Source: Lunularia cruciata (Eukaryota > Streptophyta > Marchantiopsida > Lunulariales > Lunulariaceae). Taken from it: a DNA stretch of 64,000 bases. The translations under genes and the position numbers were made by a program. The first letter of the stretch is position 1. The number at the start of each line of letters is the position of its first letter. The stretch spans positions 56,748,841 to 56,812,840 of the forward strand of contig OX419762.1 in assembly GCA_948567375.1 (NCBI GenBank), in the 5' to 3' direction. Shown piece by piece: positions 34,224-45,602 of the stretch. The notes below the pieces were generated by a model, which saw only the letters and a program-made list of their open reading frames with translations, ran no database searches and was not told the origin of the DNA.

Positions 34224-35600
34224 TGTCACGCCATTTGTAGTTCCGCATCTAGATGCTTGAACATTGGAGTTCCAGTGATAGAAGTTAGAGTTATTTTAGC
34301 AATTTCTCAGAGACTACTTTCCGACGGTTAGATTTCATGTTCGGGGTATTGATTTCACGGTGGGGCCCACCGTCACTTTGCACCATTTGCACCATCGAGT
34401 GTGCCGTCAGCGGGACCGTTAGGGTTTCAGTGCTAGCTCGAGTCCAAGGGGTATAGTTTTGAAGTGAGCTCCAAAGAGCTCACTTCTCTGATGTTGAGCC
34501 TTCAAGTTCCTGGCTATGGTGGACAGAGGCCGGCGAGCGTCACCTGGATTCTCTATGCTTGAATGGGTGTGGCTTGACTGTAATCAGTGCCTAGTTGTTG
34601 GTAGTTTATAGAGTGACAGATCAAGTATTGATCTGAGTTGAGTTGAGTTGAGAGTGGTAAGCAATCTGATTACATCAAAGAAGTGAAGTCAGGGGGAAAT
34701 CGGGTGCAAGAATTGTGAGTGTTGGTGGTATCTCCAAGCTCGGTGGATCGTGGTAGCTCGATTCAAGTTCTGTGTTTCCCTAGTGTGTAGAAGCTCAATT
34801 GATTGATGCAAATTTGGCAGTTAGGCGGACAGTGTGCAAAAGCGCTGGCCAAATTTTGAGCAAAGAAGGAGCAATTTTTGAGCAATGTTGTGATTTTGAG
34901 CTCAGTAGGTGAAGGCAGGACCAATTTGCTACGAGTTGGGCTCAGAAAGTCAAATTGAAGGTGGAGTTGGGAAGCTCTTCTCATGAAATTGTGATTTGGA
35001 AAAACCCGTTTTGTCAATTTGGCTCAAGTGGAAAGTTAGCGGAGGATTTGGCGGACAGCCATCTTTAGGGTTTACGTCAGATTTTACGTCAGATTTATTT
35101 CAGATTTTGGCCAGAATTGGAGGAGTTTTCGCTGTTTGGCCAGAATTGGAGGAGTTTCGCTAGTTTGGAGGACTTTTGTAGATTTGGAGAAGTTTTGCCA
35201 ATTTTGGATGAGGTTCGAAGTGGCAACAAGAAAGGCCTCATTTGGCTGAATTTCGGCGTTTCGAGGCTTCGAGGCATAGGGCTGTGGCCTATGAGAGGCT
35301 ACGAAGACCTAGAAGGGCCAGCTTGCTGGCATGAGGCTAGCTAGTTTAGAGTAGATCTTGGTCATTGGTTGGCAAAATCTGCCTTTCATGCTAGATTGTG
35401 CACAATAGGGTTTGACCCCTAGATCTCTTGTTCCTAGACTGGTGCCCTAGCCAATTGGTCCACCCTCACTTGTTGTCATAGTGAATGTGCCCAGTTATCT
35501 ATACACATGTAGCTTTGGCTAGGAGAGGCAGTTTGATCTCATTCTTGGTGATCCTGGTAGCTTAAGACTTAAATCCGAACTGCTCTTATGTCAAATGCCA
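34224..35600 (+). repeat. Probable gypsy LTR
   Basis: The left end is TGTCACGCC at 34224, confirmed by the independent copy at 10755 that starts at the same base. The right end is inferred as TCAAATGCCA at 35600, because a primer-site-like TGGTGGCAGAGTC starts at 35603. That gives TG...CA ends and about 1.38 kb. No second LTR is present, so the right boundary is not proven. Confidence 0.55.
35399..35470 (-). other. tRNA-like sequence inside the gypsy LTR
   Basis: On the minus strand the order is GGTGGACCAATTGGCTAGGGC (A-box-like), CCAGTCTAGG...AGATC (an anticodon-arm-like region), then TAGGGGTCAAACCCTA (a B-box-like T arm: a 5-bp stem TAGGG/CCCTA with a six-base loop). The acceptor stem does not pair well and the T loop is one base short. 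It is therefore not a functional tRNA gene but could be tRNA-derived or a Pol III promoter relic. Confidence 0.4.
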
Positions 35601-35602
35601 AA

Positions 35603-35615
35603 TGGTGGCAGAGTC
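35603..35615 (+). promoter_or_regulatory. Candidate primer-binding site of the gypsy element
   Basis: TGGTGGCAGAGTC resembles the initiator-Met primer site TGGTATCAGAGC with changes. It lies two bases after a possible LTR end. Confidence 0.5.
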
Positions 35616-36016
35616 AGTCCCGTGTTGTGTTATGAGATGAAGGGTTTTCATTTAGATTTCTTGTGATTGGATCCCCTCCATTCTCTACTTCTTGTTTGTG
35701 CACCACGTTTGTGTGAGGTGCCTTGACTTTTGAGCGTTGGTGCTCTAGTGTGTTCTCGGTGGTGAGGCTGGAGTGATGACCAATCAGATTACCTTTGTTT
35801 CTCTCTGGTGAGGCAGGAAGTGATGACCTGCAGACCGTGAGAGTGCGTGTTATGATGGCAGGTCACAGGTTGCCCTTTCCCCTAGTGTAGTTATCTTGGT
35901 TAGACTTACATTAGTGGGTGGTGCTTGGTGGTGTTGGCACTTGGTGGGGTACTTGCGGTTGCAACTTGTGGTTGCAGTTGGTGGTTTGGGTTTGCTGTTG
36001 TGGTTACTTTGTCACG

Positions 36017-38470
36017 ATGGAGTTTTTTGGAGATTCCAAAGGAGTTAGCCCTGTAGTACGCATTGGGTTTACTCGGGGTGGTGTTCAGTATCAGCCTGTA
36101 TCTCAGGTCCCAATGAGGGAGGAGATTGACTCTAAGTTGGAGTTCGACATAGTAGTTGATTCAGTTGAGAGTGCACTTGGTGTGTCCACACCGTTGTTGT
36201 GGGACATGGACAAGATTTATGGGGCCTCCAAAGGCCCTAGGCATTACTCTGGTATAGTGGGTACCATTGAGTTGGATGACTTCATCCAAGAGTTCGATAG
36301 TTGGTGTGATCTGCAGCAGATGCGGAACCCAACTTTGTTCACACCCTTCATGGCATGGAAGAGGTTGTTTCAACATCTGGAGGGTCCGCCGATGGATGAC
36401 TACCATGAGTTCAGGAGAGCTCATTTGGAGGAGATCGAGTTATGGAGACAGTAGTGGTCTCCACACTATGTCTCCATCACTTCAGGCTCGATGGCCAGGA
36501 GTAGATCGGCTGTACCTACGAGTTCTAGCTCGAGTAGTGTTGGTGGAGCTAGTGGAGGTGCACTAGCTGGAGATAGTGCTACTACGAGTGGAGGTACCGC
36601 TACAGGAGGTAGTGTGGTACCGGGGTTTAACCCCATGGTGGAGTTCTTCCTATGTTTGAGGTAGAACTACCAGGGAGTGCGGACTGACAAGCTGAGGAGC
36701 TTGCATGAGTTCCAGCGGAAGGCTGGAGAGAGCCTACGCGAGGCATACACTCGCATGAGGCGGCTGATTAGTTTCACTCAGGGAGTTACTGAGGCCCAGG
36801 CAGTCCAATTTTGGTATGGGATACTGGACAGGGAGTTGCGACGTAGAGTTCGTGATGCTACGTTGTTGCAGGCTACTTTGCCCACTTTGGCAGTAGACTT
36901 TGGTTTGGCTGAGCGTATTGAGCTCAATATGGTGGAGGAGAGAGTAGTGACATCTGGATTTGGTAGGAAGACCTCATCCACGGCTATGACTTCTTCTAGA
37001 GTGCAGCAAAGTACACCATGCCTAGTTGGTTTTCAAGGACAGGGTGGATAGCCCAGATCCTATAGAGCGAGTGGAGGGCCTAGTGGAGTTAGACCCTTAC
37101 CCTCATTTTTGGGTCAACAGCAACCAGTGAGTGGTGGTGTTGCTTGTTGGACTTGTGGTGGACCTCACCATCGGAGAGAGTGTACTCAAGGCAGCGGACC
37201 TGATACCTTTGGTGCATCACAGCCATCACAAAGTCAGTGTGAGCACTGCCACAGATTTGGTCACACTAGTGACCGGTGTTTTGACCTACACCCGGAGTTA
37301 CGGAGTGGTAGGGCTGCTATGGCAGGTAGTAGAGGAGCTCCAGTTCATGGAGGACGAGGTGGTAGAGGTGGTGGTAGAGGATCCACACCTAGTAGGGGTG
37401 CAGTACCTGCCCTTACTTCTGACATAGCTATGGCTACTCGGATTGAGCAGTTGGAGCAGAGATTAGCTAGTATGGCTATTGCTCAGAGGAGATCAAATTC
37501 GGGTGCTGAGGCTTCCACCTCATATGCTGGTGATAGAGATGCTTTGGACTTCATGTGCGGAGCAGCCCAGGTGGATGCATCTGCAACAGTGACTAGGAGT
37601 GCAGTATGTGCTCCAGAGCCTAGAGGAGCATCAGTGGAGTTGGATCCATAGAGAGGAGAGGTTGGGAGACAGGTCAGACTTCCCCAGTCTTTCACGCTAT
37701 CAGAGGCATTGTAGACAACATCCATGGTTCCGAGACATCCCAGTGCAGGTCTGGTAGGTGGTGATGGAGTACCTGATGGACTACCTGCTAGTCAGCCACC
37801 TACTACTACACAGACTGAGTCTAGCATGATGTTGGGAGCGGCTCAGCTGATTATGCAACATCCTTTGTTTTCAGCCAGTGACATGTTTACATTGGGAGTT
37901 GACCCAGCCCCAGTGTTCCGGTTGGCTGCCACGTTGTGTGAGAGTAGGGATGGTGCAGTTTTTACTACTAGAGCAGAGGTGGTTGGTAGTAAAGCTGACT
38001 TGGTTGAGGAGCATGGGATCCATTCAGCGACCAGTGGTTTATGGCAGGCAGTAGCGGCTAGACTGGAGGAGTTGCCAGCTAGACCGGCCTTTGAGAGAGC
38101 GCGGTTTACACCTGGTGTTGTTCTATTGGATAACCAGAGGGGGATTTTTTGTTTGGTGGGACCTTCAGGGAAGGTCTATACACCACAAAGAGTCTTGTTA
38201 GACTCTGGTGCGCAGCCCCTTATGTTGGGGAAGGCTGCAGTTGTCGGTCTGGAGTTACGGAAGACGGATGTGGAGAGGTGTCCATTTCAGATCCAGACAT
38301 CTCTTGGTGGCGGTTCGACACAGTACATCACACGTGGAGAGCTTGTTGTCCAGGTTCAGCCTAGTCATTCGACTGATAGCTCGGTGGTGAGAGCTCAGGC
38401 TATTGCGACGATAGCTGAGTCATATGATGTGCTATCAAGTTCTCTAGTTGTAAATTTGTTGTGTACGTAG
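36017..38470 (+). pseudogene. Gypsy gag-protease frame with TAG stops
   Basis: One reading frame runs from the ATG at 36017 to 38470 without a frameshift. It is cut by stops at about 36452, 36662, 37049, 37649 and 37712, all TAG. In order: a Gag N-terminal part (FTPFMAWKRLFQHLEGPPMDDY), a Gag core (SLREAYTRMRRLISFTQGVT), two zinc knuckles at 37150-37290 (CWTCGGPHHRREC and CEHCHRFGHTSDRC, both CX2CX4HX4C), a Gly/Arg-rich linker (GGRGGRGGGRG), and a retropepsin region near 38160-38410 with LLDSGAQPLMLG holding the catalytic Asp (DSGA in place of DTGA). It ends at AESYDVL, where RT would normally follow. The downstream polyprotein is missing. Confidence 0.85.
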
Positions 38471-38479
38471 GTCATTGTA

Positions 38480-38960
38480 CCTTAAGCTTCAGCCCATAAT
38501 GCTTTTTCAACATTCTGTCTATAAAGCATTGATCTTGCCCCTTCAAATAGTGTGTGGTTTGCTGGCTTTGCACCACCATTTTGCTCCGGAGAATAAGGAT
38601 TCAGACTTTGATGTATGACACTATTAGCATCCTCAACATCTCAATCTTTTTCCATGATTGATCTTGAGTGAAAGACTTGAATTCCTGAAACATCAAAGGC
38701 GCAGATTCTCTAGTCTATACATCCAAATTCTACTAGTGTAATCATCATCGAAGGTAAGGATATCCCTTGAGTTCACAAGCGAAGGAATGTTTGTCGGACC
38801 ACATATATCATAGTGTACTAGTTATAAAGATGATGGGAAGTGATCATCCAATCAGGAATGGTTCTCTATGTTGTTTGCCTCGGATGATCTTTACCAGCGT
38901 ACAACTTTATTTCAAGATGGTTTTGATCCGCTAATTCAAAGGTAGTATTTAGCATAAGTT
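38480..38960 (-). pseudogene. Antisense copia integrase fragment
   Basis: Read on the minus strand from about 38960 to 38480: a GKDHPRQ-like zinc-region end, VHYDICGPTNIPSL, LTFDDDYTSRIWMY (integrase core with its first Asp), then YSPEQNGGAKPANHTLFEGARSM and VEKALWAEA. The last block corresponds to the conserved TPQQNGVAER region with its catalytic Glu replaced. Frames are broken between blocks. No LTR is visible. It abuts the point where the gypsy protease stops. Confidence 0.8.
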
Positions 38961-39280
38961 AGTGTCTTGATAAGGCTCAGGGGTCATCTCTGAATAAGGA
39001 TTCATTTTATATCAGAAACAACTGATTCCATCTTACTAGAGAATCAAAATGATAAGGATTGAATGGAAGTCATGTGAGCCCATAATCTTTTGAATTCGAG
39101 CAGATGTGAAAATATGTGCATCCATGTAAAGACTTAGCAGACGGATCTCGGACATTCAATAGTGTTTCCTTAGTGATGAATGAATACAATCCACAGGGAC
39201 AAGATCCAATATAAATGAACAATGCATGCAAGCTTGGGATCCAATGGATGTAATCAGAAACGAGAAATTGATGTAATAAG

Positions 39281-39320
39281 GAACGAGTAGCTGACTGAAA
39301 GAACGAGTAACTAACTGAAA
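39281..39320. repeat. 20-bp tandem duplication in a Bet v 1-like intron remnant
   Basis: GAACGAGTAGCTGACTGAAA at 39281 is followed directly by GAACGAGTAACTAACTGAAA at 39301. Confidence 0.85.
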
Positions 39321-39431
39321 GAACCAGGAAATCACTTGTAACGGCCGCGATCAAGAAGAACTGGCAAGTCACAAGATCAACGAGAATTGGGGAATATCTA
39401 CTGAGCAAGAAAGGACCAGATGAAGCCTTAC

Positions 39432-39606
39432 TTGGTCCGAACTTGATCAAGAGAACTGAGCCTGGCCCTCGTTCACCTTCGAGAACCTCAACACTGGACA
39501 CGGCCTCAGGCATAAGCTTGGGGAAAAGTGTATTCTGATCCTTCATTGCTAACCACATCGCTGATACAGAAACTCCCAACTGAACTTCATGCTGGAAGTT
39601 AGGCAT
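39432..39606 (-). pseudogene. Bet v 1/PR-10-like gene copy A, exon 1 only
   Basis: The minus-strand exon starts at MPNFQHEVQLGVSVSAMWLAM and runs to LLIKFGP, with a donor GTAAGG in phase 1, the same as in copies B and C. In the family this N-terminal half forms the first beta strand, the helix V and the glycine-rich loop region (EGERGPGS here). No second exon is found downstream: the sequence down to 39000 is intron-like and then becomes antisense copia integrase. The copy has therefore lost its C-terminal half, probably through the rearrangement that brought the transposon block. Exon 1 has no stop, so loss may be fairly recent. Confidence 0.8.
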
Positions 39607-41313
39607 TTTCGATTGGGAAGAATTCGAGAGAGCAGCAGTGAAACTTGTTGTATTCGAACAGTAGACAGGCTAATTCGTAAGGAAGTTTTTGTGTGCTTTG
39701 CTGGGAGTGCACAGGATCCTTGTATGAGTAATAGATCGCTGCTTTAATACTGGAGCAGGGATCAAAAGCCGGCTACAGTTACCATAAGTACTAATAAGTC
39801 TCTCATGTCTGGTTAACGAGGAGACGAAATGAGAAGCTCCAGCTTCACGTGCGATGTTTGACCGAATGGTCTCCGAACCTTTTCATCCTTCCAACTCTTG
39901 TTTCTTGCCCCAGACCCTTGTGTACTGATTGGCCCGCTATTCCAGGAAGTCATAAACGATAAGATTCTCTAGCGTCTAGCAAAATCGAGTCAGAGTCTTC
40001 GGCAGTCAACTGAAATCAGAAGAAACTCCCCAATTCTGAGCAGTCCTCGAGAGTCTTCGAGTTCTGGGGGTTGTCACTTGAAGGAATTTCATGACCGAAT
40101 AATTTGACTGGATCCACAAACTGCTTGCCACAGTAATTTGAGCTGCAACTTGGAGTACGTGAGTTTTCACCGACTTCACAGGAATCTCGGCAGTTTCGCA
40201 TTCGAGTGTTTACGATGAGTCACGAGTGCACTGGAATACCGAGCCAGATAATAATCTAATAGGAATGGGATTGGAGGATTACTTTCAGCTGTATAGTCGC
40301 TTGGTCAATTTTCTTCTTGAGTTGCCAGTGAAACTATAATCTAGCTAGTAAATTCGATTGAGTCCTACTCCGAGTGGAACAACTCCACATTTCGGAAAGA
40401 CACTACGGAAGAGTACATCTCAACAGAACACAACGGAACTCGTCAACGTGAAGATAAAGAAGAGTTTGATCGATTGTTACATGCACCTAAGCATAGAATC
40501 TCAACCCAGCAACAGAAACATATCGATCGGACAAAGTATCTGTAGAAACTAGAAGATGGCCGTGGCTTCAAGCATGGGCCCCACAGGCGAGCAAGTTGAT
40601 TGACGGGAAACATCTAATCTAAAGTCTAACAACGGACCCAGAGTTTATGTTTTACTGCAGAATACTCTAATACTACACATCCAGGTAGTATGTGGTCACA
40701 CAGACTTACAACCTCATCTGAATGTTTTGTGATCCGAAATTCATCTTCTTTTACGAACTACCCATCAAACCATGGGAATTGGTTTTACCCGAAGCAGCCG
40801 ACCAAGGATCACCCATTACTCGGGGTGTTAGAATCAGAAATTACATCCGGATACGAACTCAAGAGTACATAGACGAGTTTCTGTTCGGAGTTCGCATTGT
40901 GATAGATTTTAGTTACTTTCGCCACCTGCATAGGATTACCACTTCGGCTGACAGCGTCGATACTTAGATCTTGATTCATTGGTTCAACATAATAGGAGCC
41001 AAGCACAGATGACAGTTCTGAAGCTGCACCTTTAGAACACTCATTGACTTGCATAATTGCATTTTATTTACAGATTGCTCGTATACATGCACATGGTACC
41101 GACCATCTACATCATTTTCCCCGATTGTCCGAGGAAATGCACACAGAATAAGCAGAAGAATGGATCAAGCAATTTAGAAATAGTAACCGGGGCCTACGGT
41201 CACTTATCGGCACGAATTCGATCATCTTGAGGACCCAGCTTAAATAACACCAAAATCTTGTAAGCCTGTTATATTAGGGTCGTGGATACCAAGGAGATTC
41301 GGAAAGAACCGAT
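39607..41313. other. Interval between Bet v 1-like copies A and B
   Basis: Probable promoter of copy A and 3' flank of copy B. A minus-strand open frame at 40809-41054 (contains SSVLGSYYVEPMNQDLSIDAVSR) is the only one with some protein-like composition, but I cannot assign it or link it to exons. Confidence 0.35.
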
Positions 41314-42047
41314 TTAAGCCTTCTTCACGTGCTCCTCCAGTGCCTTGAAGGTGTGAGTGACTCCTCCCTTCGTCTGTGCAATTGCCTCAGTGGCATCCTT
41401 CTCAGATCCGCCCTCGTATTCCCCTTTAAATTCAAGTTTGGATTTGTCGTCACCGAGTGGAGTAAGCTTAATGGTGGTCACCCACTTGGTGAAGCCGAAT
41501 TGAGCCTTATGTCCTCCCTCTAATTCCTCTGATACAACGGTGAAGCTTGCATGGTCGATACTCACGAGCTTCTCTTTCACGAATGATCCCTCAGGAGCCT
41601 CTGCAGGACCACAAACACACGATTCAGCACATTGTAGCGCAGGTTGATCTAAGACTGTTCTTTCTACGTCCATTTCTCCATGAATGTCATCCTTTTGGCA
41701 TTTAGATTAGAAGCAGATTGCATTGCTACCACATTTACGACCACGTGTACAGATCTTGGAATTTGGAATGAGAGAATTCAGTCATTTGCGAATAGATTAG
41801 AACGGACACACATGTCATCCCAGTTACGAGAAATCTAGAACAAGGAAAGGAACCATGAAATTAAATCCATACTTGATCCGAACTTGATCAAGCGAACTGA
41901 GCCTGGCTGTCCTTCTCCTTCGAGATTCTCAATGCTGGAAATCGCCTCGGGTATCAGCTTGGGGAAGAGTGTGTTCTGGTCCTTCATTGCCAACCAGAGG
42001 GAGGATGCAGAAACTCCCAATTCAACCTCATGCTGGAATGAAGGCAT
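41314..42047 (-). CDS. Bet v 1/PR-10-like (SRPBCC fold) protein, copy B
   Basis: Two exons: 41873-42047 and 41314-41600, with a phase-1 intron after IKFGS (donor GTATGG, acceptor CTGCAG). The product is about 153 residues, normal for PR-10. Exon 1 reads MPSFQHEVELGVSASSLWLAM and has ENLEGEGQPGSVRLIKFG, the glycine-rich loop and third strand. Exon 2 has VKEKLVSIDHASFTVV, KLTPLGDDKSKLEFKGEYEGG and the C-terminal helix QTKGGVTHTFKALEEHVKK. These small cytosolic proteins bind hydrophobic ligands in a central cavity; the ligand here is unknown. The frame is open upstream to 42209, but the start at 42047 matches the other two copies, so I take the extension to be 5' UTR. Confidence 0.9.
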
Positions 42048-45000
42048 TGTCGATTTAGAAGATTTCGAACGAAAGAATGTGGAGAGTGGGGGATCCTTGG
42101 GAGAGAAAACGAATTTAGCAAGTGCTTGCTTGTACTGCAGTGGATGGATGCTTGAACTGGTGCTGGATCGCCGCTTAAATACTGGACGCAGAGACCAAAA
42201 GGCGCTCACAGGTACTGTAGTTATTATCTAAGCAGTGAAACACGGACTTGATCTCTGCTGTCTGACGAACCAGTACAGTAGAAAAAAAAGAAAAGCTTGG
42301 ACTTCACGTGGGATGTTTGACTGGATGGTTTTAGAACCTTCTGATTCTTTTGGATCTTCCATTATAGCGAGATAATACTGGGGACTACTTTGACGCAGCG
42401 TGGCACATATTGTCTTAGCACAGAACTTATAATCACCCAGCTGAGTTTAATGTCAAGGAAGGCACAAGATCTTTACACGTTCATGACTTGGAACTTCTTC
42501 TTCTTGAAACAGATGTTCATTGTCGGGTGGCTAGCCCTTTGTTGGAAGAACAGAGGCGACGGATAATGCTAAGGAGCCTGCACTTCACTTGCGATCTGAA
42601 ACTTAAAGCCAATCACATAAACCTTTTGGTCCATTAAGAAGTAGTAGATGGTAAAAGCTTCCGGGAGGAATGAGACGAGTTTCGTCACGGGGAAAGACAG
42701 AAGTCTGAGCTTGAAGTTACACGCGGACTCTCCACTGACAGACTTTTCAACATTAAAGAAAGGGTCCCATTCAGAGTTGTTTGACAATTTGTGTCCTGAC
42801 CAGATGCATGAGGAGGATAATTCTAACGCATATTGTGGAATATGTCAACTCAGCAATGCTCATACTTCTTTTGTAGCTCACATATGATCTCCAGCTAACG
42901 TAAGTGCATCTGACAACGAATGAGAAAAATGGCTACTGGACCACCAACCATGAGTAGCTTGCGTCATCGGCACTCCTCACTGGATCGAAGGAAGGAGCAG
43001 TTGACCGAACCGGTCCAGATGGATCAGGTGGCCTTCTACACTTTGTCGAAATTTCGGCCCACGATAAGAGTTTGAGTCATCGGTCGCCATCACCTGCGTT
43101 TTGACCAGTGTCTTGTGTAGTGCACGGAAGAAGATAAAAATATCAATAGTTGAAGGTACAAACAGATTTTATAAGCAAATGACACAGACTAGCCGTCAAC
43201 GCATAGCATCGAGTTGATGGAATTGTTTGGGTTAATGTTGATCGTTTGAAACTGCATTTGAGATGGTAGTATATCGAGTTGATGGGATTGTCTCTCTTAA
43301 ATCTGTTGAAATTACATGTCAGATGGTAACATAAATGGTAGTTGAGGTTGGTATAGCTATTGCCGTATAGTAATAGAAGTTAGGATTTGCACACCGCACC
43401 CGGTCCGTGACTGCGCTCGTTAAAGTTTGCACAAAGTATCGATTCTTTATATATAGGGTCTTACCTTTCCAATGTACTTATTCCATATGATATGCTGGCA
43501 GTAGAGTCTAGGGAGGTTGAGCACCCAGGATGTGAGAGTCTCAGTCGGGAAAGGCAGCCCAACACGTCCAAAGCGTTTTATGAATTTACAACTTATATAC
43601 CCATTTATAACTAATCTATTCCTCATTCTAACCTCCAAGTAATCTATTCATCATTCCTCACCTTATGTCTAATCTGTAGTCAATAGAAGTCAACAAAAGT
43701 CAATGAAACTACTTTGAGTAACTTTTTAGTTTATTCTGTTTTCTGCAAATGATATGTGTTGTACAATTAATGTGTAGATTTCCTTCAGTTTCACATAATA
43801 ATAATCACGGACACGCGTCTCCTTGGACATCCAATAAGGACACGTGTCTGTTTGCAGTGACAGAAGTGACAGATTATTGTTGGTCTTTCTGCCCATCGGG
43901 TCGAGTGACAGATTATTTTTGGCGGTTTAATATAGATTGAAAGACTAGAAAAGATCGAGACATAGACAGAGATAATGTAAACAAGAATCAATTGTGAGAA
44001 ATGTCATTGCATTAACAGATTCAACAGGAGATTTTGCTTATTTTTAAATTTCAAATGATTGTTGTCTTCACAGCATTGAACAATGAGGAGAATTCACTAA
44101 TTTGGAAATCTAAGATGGTGGTCAATTTTAAGTCAAAGAGGCATACAGCGAAGGTTGTGACTGTGCGAGAAGATAGAATCTCGTTCTGATTGATTTCCAC
44201 CGACTTAGCTTCTTTGTATCTAGACGATATTAAGTGCGCTTGGAGGTAACTTCCTGTTTACGCTGTCAGATCTTCTTCTCGGAATCTCCCGACTCGAGAC
44301 TCTAAGGATTCGATGCTTTCTGAAACATTCCGGCGCAATCATGCGTGCAATTTTCAGCGTACGGGACCTGCTGCTGGAATCTGCGATTGTCGGGTCATGT
44401 TGCCAAAACCTCGCAGAGATATCCTGCTGTCGCGTCCTCTTTATACGAAAGACATTAATAGCGAAACAGGAGAGATGTGGGAAACCGATTGACACAAGAA
44501 ACAAGAAGGAACGCCTTCCAACATCACTACTCATCTCTTCTCGCATTTCGTCTGAAGGCTAGAGACTTTGGTCACCGTACCTCACATGTCAACATATGCC
44601 GAGCCCATTCTAAGATGCAAGCGTAGCCACAATCAGCTCCACAAGTTCTGAGTCCAGGGTACTGTACATCCATCGTATACTCATGTTTAAAGAAGTCGTT
44701 GAAAAGAAAGCGTCTTTGAAAGTTGAAGCAATGTCAATGCTACTGTTACGTACAGTAGGAGAGCATTATGAGATTTTGCAGTTAATGAGTTCAGTACCGT
44801 CCATCAATCTGCCAAATGTTGGAAATATAGCGAACTTCTTGTGCTTCTAACAGCTCTCTCTCTCTCCAGAAATTCGTCTCCAGATCGTACAGATGCTGAC
44901 CGGATCTCTACATCTCGGCACTCAAGATGTTTCCGCAATCCAGTTCTCGTGACCGTAATTGGTGACCGTGTTCGAGATTAATACAGTTCTTAATTAGCTG

Positions 45001-45602
45001 AACCCTACAGTCCCAGCTACAACCCAGGACCAATTCGATTATCTAGGACGAAAACTGATAACTGGCTAGGCCAATTTTAAAGCAGTGGATAAGCAGTAAC
45101 CTCTTCATATATAGTACCCGGAGTGAGAAGTTGGTTGCATACTGGTGAATTGCTGCTTTAAACGCAACGCGATGGTTTAAACGCAACGTGAGCTGAAAGG
45201 AACTGGTACAATGACCATTGATAAAATGAATTGACAACTCGTGCTATTAAGCTCGGGATGACCCACACCTTCCATTCTCAATCGCTTAGAATACGACCTT
45301 CTGTTCGACAATCGACCTTATCCTGAACAAATCGGCACATTTCATCACGAAAGTGGCAGCCCCATACATTGAATCGACAGTTCCCGGAGAATCTTCATGA
45401 ACAAAAGCATTTTTCTCATGGCTGAATATACACTGTAACATAGTCAAAGAATATAATGCAAGGATCAAGAAGGTCCAGAAGGGATCCTTCTTAGAAAACA
45501 AAACACAATGTAAACTAAAAATTCCAGGATAGAAGGAGAATGCTGAGGGAGACAGTCATTGAGGTATTTTGTACATAACACCTTAAAAGGCAAAGCACTC
45601 GA
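42048..45602. other. Interval between Bet v 1-like copies B and C
   Basis: Mostly unassigned. A minus-strand stretch at 42569-42800, after an acceptor-like GGTCAG, reads NNSEWDPFFNVEKSVSGES and ends with a stop at 42569; it could be the last exon of another gene but no partner exon was found. 43208-43337 holds a 65-bp imperfect duplication. The open frame 44220-44546 (minus) has no recognisable content. Confidence 0.4.
43208..43337. repeat. Imperfect tandem duplication, period about 65
   Basis: ATCGAGTTGATGG-ATTGT begins at 43208 and again at 43273. Both units end with AGATGGTA. Confidence 0.7.

Larger units (their letters stand above)
34224..38470 (+). mobile_element. Ty3/gypsy element, 5' half only
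   Basis: Proposed parts: LTR 34224-35600, primer-binding site 35603-35615, and one long frame 36017-38470 encoding gag, two CCHC zinc knuckles and an aspartic protease. The frame breaks off at the protease, and no reverse transcriptase, integrase or 3' LTR follows. It adjoins the truncated copia 3' LTR on the left and an antisense copia integrase fragment on the right. Confidence 0.75.

Noticed and set aside
35918-36016. Earlier ATG for the gypsy gag frame at 35918
   Set aside because: The added residues are Trp/Cys/Gly-rich and unlike Gag; the ATG at 36017 gives a normal Gag start.
37131-37427. 98-codon plus-strand frame overlapping the gypsy zinc knuckles
   Set aside because: It is a shadow of the gag frame, which carries the CCHC motifs.
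44220-44546. 108-codon minus-strand Arg/Ser-rich frame
   Set aside because: No motif, no splice partner, and no clear codon pattern.
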